Assembly (NCBI GenBank): GCA_963989385.1
Contig: OZ022511.1
Span: forward strand, 2,728,001-2,792,000
Length of the DNA: 64,000 nt
Direction: 5' to 3'
Source of the DNA: Ctena decussata
Lineage: Eukaryota; Mollusca; Bivalvia; Lucinida; Lucinidae
Shown here: one piece after another, positions 11,939 through 21,989 of the stretch
Position numbering within the stretch: the first letter of the stretch is position 1
Layout of the letters: each line of letters begins with the position of its first letter
Notes under the pieces: model-generated
Told to the model about the DNA's origin: nothing
Database searches by the model: none
Seen by the model: only the letters and a program-made list of their open reading frames with translations
Position numbers and translations under genes: made by a program

Positions 11939-12106
11939 CTGAGTGAGTGAGTGAACTCGGGTTTAACGTCCCACCAACAACGAGGTCATATGGAGACGGG
12001 ACCTCGGTTTAAAGTCTCATCCGAAAGACCGGAGAAGCGGGGGATCGATCTTACGACCCCTGGATTGGTAGTCCGGAGTGTTATCCACTACACTACAGCC
12101 GCTCCT
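11939..12106 (-). mobile_element. tRNA-headed SINE with 12-bp target duplication
   Basis: Read on the minus strand it begins with a tRNA-like head (A-box-like 'tagtgtagtggataac', B-box-like 'gatcgatccccc'). A body with 'gatgagactttaaaccgagg' and 'ggtgggacgttaaac' follows, as in SINEs of marine invertebrates, then a short 'actcactcactcag' tail. 'ttataccttcga' flanks it at 11927-11938 and 12107-12118. Confidence 0.85.
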
Positions 12107-12544
12107 TTATACCTTCGAAATGTACGAAGATTGAATCGGGTAGCTAAACTGCGGTTTCTATTTTGGCAGTAAAGTAAAACTAAATGCCTTATATTTGGCG
12201 AAAAAAATGTTATTCTCTTGTTTCCTTAATTACCGAACGGACCGACAATATTTTTTATGAAACTTATGATTCATAACGCTTGTGATTTAAGAAGTTTTGG
12301 CCTTGATTAAAACAATTGACAATACCCTTAATATATTAATATATAAAGATCTCATTACTTCAGCCACAGTCGAAAATCTACCCAAAGAGTATATAAATGC
12401 CGAAATTGCATTTCGTATAAATATAGAAAATCATGCTTAGAACATGGAACTGTGGCAGTCTTGTTCAGACTATTTCAATACTGCATGTACAGTCAACTCT
12501 CGGAATCTCGAAGTCCAAGTTAATCCCAAACTATTGATTTTTCT

Positions 12545-12594
12545 GCAATCCCTGGATTGGTGGTCCAGCGTGTTATCCACTACCGCCGCTCCTC
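12545..12594 (-). mobile_element. SINE head fragment
   Basis: About 50 bp matching the tRNA-like head of the SINE at 11939 ('ctggattggtggtccagcg', 'gttatccactac'). The rest of the element is absent. Confidence 0.6.
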
Positions 12595-12766
12595 AAAACA
12601 ATAGAATTCGTGCCTCTATACAGTACCTGTGCCAGATGTCTGCTTGTCTCACAAAACATTACATTTTATACAAAGGGTGTTTTATCAATGCGAATGCTGT
12701 GTGCGTTTCACGTTACAAGCAGAATACAGTCTCTAAGCCATCAATGAAAATACGATAGAGGTGATA

Positions 12767-13588
12767 CGAGGGGTGATCATTAAATAATGGAAACACGCAT
12801 ATATCTCATTAGCTTTGTGCAAAAACAGTACTCTTTAAACTTAGAGGGGTTTAGTCTCTAAATTTTCACAAATTTCCATGTATATATGCTGCTGATAAGC
12901 AACGAAAAATGAAAAAGTTTGTGATGGTGTAATGGTTTGATGCAAGTCTCATATACTAAAAGAAATATATGGTTATTCATGACTTGCTCTCAAACTTGGA
13001 AGAAAAAGAGGCCGTGAAAGACTTTCGATCGAGCAAATTGTGACAATTGAAGCTTGAGGGACCAGACATGTGCCGTCATTGCATTTTAACAGGGAAAATC
13101 TTGGGATAAATGTAAAGCAGAAAGAACCAAAATTATCATGTACTTAACAACCGATCAATTAATTTCAGTATAATACTGAAAGTTAAGGAATAAAATTTCA
13201 AAGTTCCAAAAATCAACTATTTTAACCACTGCTCTTTCTTTAATTTGTACCATATTTCAGAATATTTACATAAACAATCATTATATGTGTGTTTGTAAAG
13301 CCAAGGCCTAAATTAAACAGAAACTGTTTCTGAATTTTCTATTTCTTTTTTAAATATCCTACATAATAAATAGAACATCTCTTTACCAAAATGACGTCAA
13401 AAAGTCTCACGCCATACCCAGAATGAACACTACGTCATATGTTGCTATGGTAACACGATGAAGTTCCAATTTCAAACATGAATTTGAAAGGTCAAACGAG
13501 ACCCTTTGGTGTTACATGAAGTATACTATGTTATGTATAAAGTTACTAATCTACAAAGGTGTTGCCATTATTCAATGATCACCCCTCG
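12767..13588. mobile_element. 822-bp mariner-like element, decayed
   Basis: Ends 'cgaggggtgatcatt' and 'aatgatcacccctcg' are inverted copies, flanked by TA on both sides (12765-12766, 13589-13590). The 'acgaggg-tga' start and TA duplication are typical of Tc1/mariner elements. No intact transposase remains; the interior is full of stops. Confidence 0.75.
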
Positions 13589-13590
13589 TA

Positions 13591-15505
13591 CTATGCATCT
13601 GAACGTATGACTAAAAATAAAGATAATCAATTGCAAAAATTTATCCTTACTTAAGCGTATTCTAATTTTCACTAATCACTTTCTAGTTTACTATTTTTGC
13701 TTAAGTTTTTGAAGCAGAAAATGGCGAAATGTATATCACTTACACTACAAGAAATCAACAGCATTAAACAAAACAACAGATAAATTAAAATTTAAACTTA
13801 CATTACCAAAGAAGTGTTTCCGTTTAATAGCACTTCTTCCTTTACAAGAGAAAAATAAAATCCTAAATCTACAAATAATCAAGTACAAGAGATCATACTC
13901 GCTAGTAACGAATGTCGGACATGCGTTTAGTCGAAATATTCTAAAGGAGAGAATTTTGTTGTTCGGTAAAAAGGTTACCTTAATTTTTGTTCGATATATA
14001 ACATGACAAACGTTCCCCACAGCAAACAAACATTCAAAAGTCAGATGTCTCTGCACATTCGCGGAGTCTAATTAGAGCATTTCCAGTTTGCATAAAAAAT
14101 CTTGCGAATCCTATATCGATTCAGGAAGATTCTTATCTGAGTCTTTCTTTTCGAGCATACCATAAGGTCCAATTTTACGTGATATGGTTCATTTACGTGG
14201 CGTTAAGGCACTTCGCTTTCACGAACTAAAACAAAGGCTTTGAAATTCGATTCCTTTCCTTGACTACAAGGCGCCATATTGTTTATGGTTCTAATGGCGG
14301 ACAATCAAATGGCACTCCTTTTCGTTTAAACAGGTAAAGTATTTTTACTTTACTTATCCTTCAATATGTGTTAAATAGAAATAAGCAAAAATGCTTTTAG
14401 AAGCTTTTTCTGACCTTTTCTTCGTTGAAGAAATTAGCATTTTGTCACAGAGGTCGGAGCAAATGAAACATGTTGCTGTAGATTCTTGTCCTATTTTCAA
14501 GTTCAAGTCATCCGGGTTGTTCAGTATCAATCATTTTGCAGATTTTATGTCAAAACATATTTATTAATTTGGCATTTGCTTGATTCCAGAAGCCTAGCTC
14601 GCCATGAACAAACCAAACATATGCAAAAAAGCACGTATTTTAATGCATTAATATATGTGCAAATAAATCATATTGACCAAACATTTAGATGCGTTATTAA
14701 AATTCCAGCGACATCTGAAGATGATACATGTTTCTAATGTTTGCCTGAGTGATGAATTGAAGTTTTAAACACTTTAAGATTTTTAATTTCTAGCGTTAAT
14801 TCTAACACAGTGCGCTTATAGAAGCAATGGCAAGTTTCCGTGTTTTAGCCTACAACTCACTGTTTCAGAACGTGTGAGTTTAATTGCTGACGTTATGGTA
14901 ATTACTGACGTATTTAAAAGACGCTTTGGTGACGTTTCTTGACGTTAAATGGTGTAACGCCTCTTTTTCTCTCTAAAATTGTCACAAAAACGCACATCTT
15001 AAGAATACTGGCGGAATCATGAGTGCGCTGGTGGAAAGATTGGGAGAAATTGAATGAAAAAAATGCTTTTACAGCGCTTCTAAGCGTTAGAATCGAAATT
15101 AGTTCAGCTCTAGCATTGAATTGTTGAGTAATAATTTACTCATGTGTCGGTCAGTTGCTAGTAAAGGCCTAATGATGCCATGCCCCACTGAGAAGCTTAG
15201 TTTGCCGAAAAAACGCTGGTGCAGGTTTAGTAATCTCACCCTACACTTTTTTTTGTCTTACTGGACATTTTCAGTACATGTATTTGAATGATTCTATCTT
15301 TGGAAAGTTTGCTTTTAGTTGTAGTGGCGGCACTCTAAGTTGGCAAAAGCAATCATGTTCTAAAGTTCTAAATGGTAGGCCTATATTGACTTGTCTTTCG
15401 AACTACCCACGTTTTTTGTGTGTTTTTTCCTTTTCTTTTCTTCTTTTCGTTGCATATGAGAATACGAACAACAGAACAACATTATGATTTTGCTCTTAAT
15501 TTCAG
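13591..15505. other. intergenic region between the divergent TRIM genes, candidate promoter region
   Basis: No coding evidence. A candidate TRIM-B first exon is listed at about 14265-14333. The short open frames here are chance-like and no repeat family was recognised. Confidence 0.5.
14265..14333 (+). other. candidate TRIM-B non-coding first exon
   Basis: 'gcgccatatt' and 'aatggcgg' (YY1-like sites, common near animal promoters) are followed by a donor CAG|GTAAAG at 14334. The TRIM-B CDS exon has an acceptor at 15504-15505, so a 5' UTR intron of about 1.2 kb is possible. The exon start is a guess, and no transcript evidence is available. Confidence 0.25.
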
Positions 15506-15525
15506 AAACTTTAAAAACTTTCAAA
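15506..15525 (+). other. TRIM-B 5' UTR piece after probable splice acceptor
   Basis: 'cttaatttcag' ends at 15505, 20 nt before the chosen ATG at 15526. This makes the upstream in-frame ATG at 15484 intronic and supports the later start. Confidence 0.5.
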
Positions 15526-16071
15526 ATGGAAGACGAAGAAGGCCAGATAAGTGAAGAGTTTCTAAGCTGCCCTATCTGCGCGGAGGAATTTTGCGATCCA
15601 CGAGTACTGCCATGTCTTCATTCGTTTTGTTTAAACTGCATAGCTGATCATATTGAAAGTAACACGAGAGGGGTTCAAGTACCTAAAGGGTTCGACTGCC
15701 CAAAATGCCACCAGTTCACAGAATCTCCGAACTCCTTACAAGGACCTTCTTCTTGGGCGGAGGTACTTCCGCAGAATCAGTTTATTATAGGACTCATAGA
15801 AGCAGTGAAATTAAGGTCAGACGGTCGAATATGTGACCCTTGTTCAAAGAGGGGTAGCAAAACATTGGCTGTTCAATGGTGTGAAAATTGTGGAGAAGCC
15901 ATGTGCGAGGATTGCGAAGCCCAACACAGCAGTTTAAAAATATCCAGACAACACACAATGGTGGATATAGAAAGTATCAAGCTGCAGCCTATCAAAAGCA
16001 CATTACTGCGAACACCATGTCAAGAGCACGAGGGGAAATTTTTGGACTTTTTCTGCGAGGATCATGCACAG
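15526..16071 (+). CDS. TRIM-B coding exon 1 (RING, B-box 1, start of B-box 2)
   Basis: 546 nt, 182 codons, ending CEDHAQ at the donor CACAG|GTAGGC. The RING core reads SCPICAEEFCDPRVLPCLHS, and its spacing agrees with TRIM-A. The ATG context (aaaatgg) is acceptable. Confidence 0.9.
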
Positions 16072-18643
16072 GTAGGCTAACAGATCCATATCATAGTATC
16101 CATTTCTGAAGATAAAGCCCTTTTTCTGAATTTTGTAACGCAGAGTTACAGACTATACCTTTGCCATTAAAAACCTTTGCTGAAATTTTGATAACTTCTT
16201 GTTCCTACATGCATATTCTATGGAAAGTACCTCTGCAACAGATCTAGAAATGTTTAATTCATAGTAACAAAGTAAAGGATCACACTCGAATCCCGTTTCA
16301 AACATGTATCTACTATAGTGCTATGACACTATCTTTTTTAAAGAGTCGGTTTAAAATTTAGAAGTACTAGTAATAGAAATGATAATAAACCAGTTTGATA
16401 CAAAGCATTGATATAATTTCAAAATATAGTTCTTTGCACCTACATCATTGATATTGCGTGAAAATGGAACTTACGACATCTGCGAACGGCGTACTAGTAA
16501 TAGAAATGATAATAAACCAGTTTGATACAAAGCATTGAATAGTTCTTTGCACCTATATCATTGATATTGCGTGAAAATGGAACTTACGGCATCTGCGAAC
16601 GGTGTAGCAGCTGATCAGTATTTCCTGTTCGCATTAAAAACCTATGTATCATAGGAAATCGAAAAACTAAAACATCTGATCAGTTGGAACTGAGGCACAG
16701 ATTAACTTTAGAATTTATGGTACGCGTGCGCCTTTAAGATCTCGCTTCATGCGATGCCAATACAGTCTATTAAAAGAGTCCCATTAAGTGACTTCTAACA
16801 ACTGGCACAGTTTTGTCATGTTATTTTCAAATCGTCCGTATCGTTTACAGAGGGTCTATAGATTCCTCACTATTGCAAACTATCGAGTATTCCAAAAATG
16901 GCTGATGTGACAAGTGAAGGCTCTGAACAGACTGCACTCAAGTGCAGTCTGATCAGAGCCTTCACTTGTCACAAATGACAAATAGTTTGAAATCACATGA
17001 TGTGGCTAATATGCATGTATTTCCAGGTGATTTGTTCAACCTGTGCCACTGGTTTCCACCGACACTGTACCAGTATCATGAGTTCTACAGAAGCGGCGAC
17101 AAAGCAGAGAGATGACGCCAAAGGTATACTCGAAAAGCTCAAGCATCAGAGCAGCTGGGCCTTGCGCATTCTGGAAAACCGTAAACATGCCATTGGCTCA
17201 ATAGATGATGCTGCCAATAACGTTAAGAAACAGATTTCAAGTATCAGGCAGCAAATCAATGAAATATTGTCAGCACAAGAAGAAAGAGCTCTGGCTCATC
17301 TTGATGAATTAAAGAAAGGAGAAACGCAACACTTTGAACGTGAGCTAGATCGCTGCCAAGATTTGGTCAATACGACAAAGAATGCTACTGCCGTTCTACA
17401 GAACTCGCTGAAACATGGGACCGACGCGGACGTTCTGTTGACGTACAACAAAGCGAAAAGAGAAGGTTACTTGTGTGAAAAGAGTTTAAAAGAAGTTTCA
17501 AAGCAGTTGAAAGATGTTGTTTTGGTGTTTTCCCCGGACAAGAGTCTGCAGATGTTCCTTGGTACGCTGAAAGAAATGGGCAAGTTCTCTTTGTCGCACA
17601 CCGCTGTTCAGATTCCGCCGCCTTATAGCGTTAGGGCAGATACCATTTTGATCCCAGATGAACATGTTGTCGAATCTCCCAAATCAACAACTCCCGATTC
17701 TCTCAGCACGTCTGTCAAGCCCAGTAAGCCTATCAAGCCAGCCAAACATGAAAATGACTTCACAAAAGCCTTCCCGCCGTCACCTTCCATCACGCCTGTG
17801 ATACCGACTCACCGAGCTGATATCCCGAGAGGAAAGCTAGAAACGTTCTTTAAAGTACGGACTGCACAAGACCGGGATAACTGTTGCATCACGGGAGCCG
17901 AGTTTGTAAGTGGAGGCCGCATTGTCGTAGTCGACCAAGTACACCGAAAGGTCAAATTATTCGACGCCAACTATAGATGGGTTGGAGAGCGAGTTCTTTC
18001 TGCAAGACCATACGACATTGTTGCCTTATCAGGGAATGAAGTAGCCATTACTCTTCCGCGAGAGAAAAGATTTCTTCTTATGCAAGTAAGAGATACCGAT
18101 TTCAGTATTCTCGCCGCTATTCAGACTGGAGCAAAGTGTTGGGGAATCGGTTACTCCAATTACATGCTAGCTGTATGTTGTTATGATTCTCCGCCATCCA
18201 TAAAGCTCATGTCACGTGACGGGCGCGAACTTAAGGTCGTAAGCAAAGACTCGGTAGGTCACAATCTTTTCTTCTTCCCAGAATATGTGGTATTAGACAG
18301 AACAGCAAGCACCATGTATGTCACTGACCGGTACAAGAAAACTGTCATCGCAGTGTCAACACAAGGAGAGAAACTTTGGGAAATCAGATACGATGGTCTC
18401 AAACAGCCAAAAGGTATTTGTCTCCATGGAAACAGATTGTTCGTCGCCGGCTGTAAGTCTCACAATATCATAATGATTAACACAGACGGAGAAATTCTGG
18501 GTGACGTCATTGTGGAAGGCGTGTCTAATCCTCAGAAACTCTTATTAGCACCTGGTTCAGACAAGCTTCTCGTTACCCAATACGCCATGACGCTGATTGA
18601 CGTAGAGCGGAATACTGTCAAAGTGTTTTCCTTACCGTGGTAA
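15526..18643 (+). CDS. TRIM-B: RING/B-box/coiled-coil E3 ligase with C-terminal propeller (spliced, 2 coding exons)
   Basis: Spliced CDS is 15526-16071 and 17027-18643, 720 aa, with one phase 0 GT-AG intron. RING ligands are C15, C18, C30, H32, C35, C38, C58 and C61, at the same residue numbers as in TRIM-A. B-box 1 and B-box 2 follow, the latter split by the intron after Q182. A coiled coil covers about 205-345. A Ser/Pro/Lys linker (about 375-445) replaces the Ser/Arg tract of TRIM-A, and the propeller-like region runs from about 450 to the end. The expected activity is RING-dependent ubiquitin transfer in the cytosol, with the propeller choosing the partner; this is inferred from the family. 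An ATG 14 codons upstream is in frame, but a splice acceptor between the two and the paralogue's start favour 15526. No stop or frameshift is present. Confidence 0.9.
16364..16604. repeat. tandem duplication of about 120 bp
   Basis: Two copies begin 'gtactagtaatagaaatgat' (16364 and about 16491) and end 'catctgcgaacgg'. The second lacks about a dozen bases ('ataatttcaaaat') and otherwise differs at few positions, so the duplication is recent. Confidence 0.85.
16900..17010. repeat. fold-back repeat F4, copy 2
   Basis: 'tgtgacaagtgaaggctctg' pairs with 'cagagccttcacttgtcaca' around 'actcaagtgcagt', and the end block 'tcacatgatgtggct' matches the copy at 2040-2262. It abuts the TRIM-B exon 2 acceptor. 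Confidence 0.75.
17027..18643 (+). CDS. TRIM-B coding exon 2 (rest of B-box 2, coiled coil, propeller)
   Basis: 1,617 nt, 538 codons plus stop. The acceptor is TATTTCCAG|GTGATT; the peptide resumes VICSTC, matching TRIM-A VCCSSC. The whole propeller is in this exon, whereas TRIM-A splits it with two introns. A tract of 'atggttgctatggtgatatc' repeats follows the stop. Confidence 0.9.
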   Translation: MICSTCATGFHRHCTSIMSSTEAATKQRDDAKGILEKLKHQSSWALRILENRKHAIGSIDDAANNVKKQISSIRQQINEILSAQEERALAHLDELKKGETQHFERELDRCQDLVNTTKNATAVLQNSLKHGTDADVLLTYNKAKREGYLCEKSLKEVSKQLKDVVLVFSPDKSLQMFLGTLKEMGKFSLSHTAVQIPPPYSVRADTILIPDEHVVESPKSTTPDSLSTSVKPSKPIKPAKHENDFTKAFPPSPSITPVIPTHRADIPRGKLETFFKVRTAQDRDNCCITGAEFVSGGRIVVVDQVHRKVKLFDANYRWVGERVLSARPYDIVALSGNEVAITLPREKRFLLMQVRDTDFSILAAIQTGAKCWGIGYSNYMLAVCCYDSPPSIKLMSRDGRELKVVSKDSVGHNLFFFPEYVVLDRTASTMYVTDRYKKTVIAVSTQGEKLWEIRYDGLKQPKGICLHGNRLFVAGCKSHNIIMINTDGEILGDVIVEGVSNPQKLLLAPGSDKLLVTQYAMTLIDVERNTVKVFSLPW

Positions 18644-18831
18644 CTATGGTGATATCGGCTATGGTTGCTATGGTGATATCAGAGAAGGAAAGTGAATTTT
18701 GGTGGAAATCTTGAGTTTTTGACAGAAATGGCCGTAGAAAACTTCGGAAATTAAAGATATTCACAGAACAAAAGCATTTCATTCTGACATCGGTGCCAGA
18801 GATTGAAATAAGAGATGAAGTGCGTGCAGAG

Positions 18832-18832
18832 T

Positions 18833-18857
<25 letters not shown>
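18832..18857. repeat. (CA)n microsatellite
   Basis: About thirteen AC units in the probable TRIM-B 3' UTR. Confidence 0.95.
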
Positions 18858-18865
<8 letters not shown>

Positions 18866-18888
18866 ATTACCTTGCACTCTATGTACAA

Positions 18889-18894
18889 ATTAAA
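18889..18894 (+). terminator. candidate TRIM-B poly(A) signal (ATTAAA)
   Basis: ATTAAA about 250 nt past the stop. Another ATTAAA is at 18750-18755, and AATAAA occurs at 19034-19039 and 19058-19063. The choice between them cannot be made from sequence alone. Confidence 0.3.
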
Positions 18895-18984
18895 TGAACT
18901 GTGGATGTCCTGAACAGATTAAGTGTGTGCGTGCTATAGTTCTGAGCATGGTTTTAGACAGGCTTCTCACAAGGACGTACATAG

Positions 18985-19120
18985 CAAAACGTGTCTCAGT
19001 GTTCTTAGTAAAACATGCCTAAGTATTCTTAGTAATAAACATGTCCCAAATGTTAGTAATAAACGTATCTCATTGTTCTTAGTAAAAACATAAAACATGT
19101 CTCCGTGTTCTCAGCAAACT
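18985..19120. repeat. degenerate tandem repeat of about 30 bp
   Basis: The phrase 'gttcttagtaaaacatgtct' recurs about five times with small changes, two of them creating AATAAA. It may lie in the TRIM-B 3' UTR. Confidence 0.6.
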
Positions 19121-19355
19121 GGGTCAAGAGAAAGTACAGATGTCATTCATGTGTAATGCCATAGGAGAGTATTTGTTGTCAGTCTATACGAATGCCATTT
19201 GTATCTTAATCCTTTCTTGCCTATAAAAATATTCAAATTTTTAGCGTATGAAAATATTTAAGTTTTTACTTAAAAAAATGTGATTCCATTTATGTTTTAT
19301 CCTTACTGACTGGCACACTGGATCTTTGAATTCTAAGGCATAGTGGTAAGTTATT

Positions 19356-19463
19356 TCGGTAGTAAAGGGTGTCACTATGGCCTCATCCGTCCGGAGACTA
19401 AGTCCGCAGCCTGGGGGAGTCTCCGGCCGGGATGAGGCCATAGTTGACACCGCTTTAGTAAGC
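19356..19463. mobile_element. short fold-back repeat
   Basis: 'agtaaagggtgtcactatgg' and 'ccatagttgacaccgcttta' are inverted arms, with 'cctcatcc' / 'gggatgagg' inside. No coding capacity. Confidence 0.65.
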
Positions 19464-20134
19464 TTGAAAAGTCTAGTTTGAAATAACTTTAGTGTTTTTC
19501 ATGGGGGGGGGGAGGCTGCATTTCTTTTTTTGCCCTTTCTTTTCTTATTTCTTTGTAATTCCACAATTTTATTTTTTTCCCATTCAGATTGGACTTAGTC
19601 ATCTTTATCTTGACTTGGACGAGGATTGTTTTAACCCCTGCCTCCCCCCCCCCCCCCCTAAAAAATCCAATGTTTTAAAATCTTTGTTTCTTTGTTTACT
19701 GTATGGCAATGCTGTTTGAAATGTGTGCAAATGTAAATTATTTTGTTTTATTTAGGGACATAGATGTCAACATTAAAAAAGTAAGCAAACATCTATTTTT
19801 TTCTGGATGAAATTTATCCTTAAAAATTCTAAACACTGGGAAACCAAAGGCATCACCCTTGCTGTCCTGAAAACGGAACAGTTTGGTTCAGCAATGCAGT
19901 GAGAAGTCCAAAAGACATAGAGAGAATGACAAATAGTGCAGATCCTGATCAGACTGCCGTAGGAGCCATCTGGTCGAGGTCTACAGTGTTTGCACAGGCT
20001 TATATGTTCCAATATGTATAAAGTTGCATGTTCAAATGTATGCAGGCTATTTGTTTCTGTGATACAGTTTAATTCAATAATAAAATATTGGTGTGCCAAA
20101 ATAATTTATTTTTCTTAGCCTTCCTGAAGCATCC
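19464..20134. other. repeat-poor intergenic stretch
   Basis: It holds a G run, a C run and T-rich low-complexity DNA (19500-19665), and an F3-like hairpin near 19925-19996 ('gatcctgatcagactgcc'). No gene is seen. Confidence 0.5.
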
Positions 20135-20345
20135 ACGTGGCATAGTGGTTTTTGTTCGCAACTTTGGATCATTGGGTCTCGGGTTCAAGTCCCACTGGAA
20201 GCCAGCTACTTTCCAAACAAAACACACTTTACTGCACACAGACCTCCGTAATCATCCTCCAAATGTCCCAACATGACTGGAATACTGTCAAAAAGGGTGT
20301 AAAACTGGTCATCTGTTACATCTAGCCTTCATCATGAAGGCAAAC
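20135..20345 (+). mobile_element. tRNA-headed SINE-like element
   Basis: 'gtggcatagtgg' (A-box-like) and 'gggttcaagtcccact' (B-box-like) are correctly spaced at the start, followed by a tail with 'gactggaatactgtcaaaaa'. The copy at 24363 shares the tail phrase 'aaaagggtgtaaaa'. Confidence 0.6.
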
Positions 20346-20499
20346 TACGGATGCACCCTTTCTTCCCTAAATAGATATAAAAACAATATATAATTAAAAC
20401 AGGAAATTTTGAGAAGCATGGTGCATGGCTTATTTGCAATCTTATAAAAGAAAACAACTAGCATGTATGTGACTACCAGTTTGCTCCCCTGGATTATGA

Positions 20500-20590
20500 A
20501 TCTCTTTCAAAAAGAGGCCTACGCCTCCAGGAAAGAACTTTCTCCCTGGGGAGCAAATTCTTTTCTGAAGAGTCGATCCCCATGGTGAGT
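20500..20590. repeat. hairpin repeat F6, diverged copy
   Basis: Related to the family with 'aaagaatttgctcc' arms (30083 and others): 'gaaagaactttctccctggg' followed by 'gagcaaattcttttctga'. Flanking 'cccctggattatgaat' recurs at about 24025. Confidence 0.5.
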
Positions 20591-20662
20591 GGAGGCAAAA
20601 ACTAAAATGGCACCGTTGCTTCCCCTGAAAGTGTACCCATTCACAGTATAAGAATATTGAAA

Positions 20663-20902
20663 TGAGCTGCAACACATCAAAACCAACAAAGTGGCAAATG
20701 CGCCCAGTGAAGACTCGGATGAGCCTGGGCATCTACCCAGTCTGATCAGAGTCTACACTGTCCTCACAGAGCTAGCTTAGATTCTTACCAACCCTTTAAG
20801 CGCAGAGCAAAGACTCTGATCAGACTGGGCAGCTGTCCAGGCTGATCTGAGTCTTTGCTGGGCGCACATGCCATTTTGTTGGTTTTGTCGTATGGCGGCT
20901 CA
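20663..20902. mobile_element. fold-back MITE F1, copy 3
   Basis: Full-length member with 'aaaaccaacaaagtggc' and 'gttggttttgtcgta' ends. It ends 30 bp before the DNA transposon at 20933. Confidence 0.85.
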
Positions 20903-20927
20903 TATTCATATTCAGATGAGATGGCTC

Positions 20928-20932
20928 ATGTG
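20928..20932. repeat. 5-bp target duplication, left
   Basis: 'atgtg' directly before the left end of the 3,044-bp element, repeated at 23977-23981. Confidence 0.7.
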
Positions 20933-21989
20933 CACTGTGTCCATTCGTGTACGCCTATAAATGCGAGTTGGAGCAGTGTACGCCGAGTTAGAATACATTC
21001 AGAGAATGCTCGCGGACAAGAGGTAAGTGTTTGCCATGTGTTTTAACAGCTAACTAAGGTTTATGTCCCTCTGTTCTTCGCAGTTTTCGTCTTAGACATC
21101 ATCTACAACCGCAGGTAAACTTTCAAAGCAACAACTCTTGTAATAACACAAGAAACATCGGAAATGCTTGCAAAACATGTCAAAATATTTGCTACTGGTC
21201 TTAAATTGTACTCAATATACGCAAACACTGTCTTCATTTACCAAAATTATAAAATGGAATAAGAAATGATCCAATTGGGACCATCAGAGCGAAGCCACAA
21301 AATGCTGATCGTAAAACTGAGAAAGCTGTTTGTATTTGTTTGCACCAGGGATGTTGCCAAAGTACACGCCGAGTTGCAGCACCGGTGTACGCCGAGTTTA
21401 ATCATTGTTGACATAAGGGTGTACCGCGAGTTAGAGTATATAAATGTCAAGTTCAAAGACTAAGGACCAAACATGTACCATGCTCTGTATTTATGAGCCT
21501 TATCTGACCTGGAAAAAATAACAGATTTTGTATTTGTTTAAAGGAAGTGCATCTTAATGCTCTTCCACTGATAGAGTTAATTATGAAGCCACATTTTGCG
21601 TTTAAGTACAGTGATAATATGAAAAAAAAAACACTGTTCCTGAAGAAAATTTCGAAGCATCCTATCTAAAACAAGCAAGCGCAAACCATTAACGCTGACT
21701 AAGCTGCGAGTAAAAAGGTTGCGAGTCACATAGTGCAAAAGCAGTCTGCCCATAGTTATAAGCTTTATACCCTTAACCACACGCATAGGCTGATAAGTAT
21801 GTTATAAGCTGCAGTCCCTTTTGACACAACTCAATAAAAATACCGGTATCCAACACCTTAGCACCCCAACCGCCACACCCTGTGTAGCGCCTTATATAGT
21901 GGATAATCTGATAACAGCCCTCCACATGCCTGCAACATAATTTTATCTGCGAGACCGTCTTCTATTTAACATATTTATCTCCTGTGCCC

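Larger units (their letters stand above)
16072..17026 (+). other. TRIM-B intron
   Basis: 955-nt phase 0 intron. It holds a tandem duplication (16364-16604) and a fold-back repeat of family F4 (16900-17010) that ends about 16 nt before the exon 2 acceptor. Confidence 0.85.

Noticed and set aside
15484..15525. Upstream in-frame ATG for TRIM-B, 14 codons before the chosen start
   Set aside because: A splice acceptor (ag at 15504-15505) lies between the two ATGs, and the TRIM-A start agrees with the later one.
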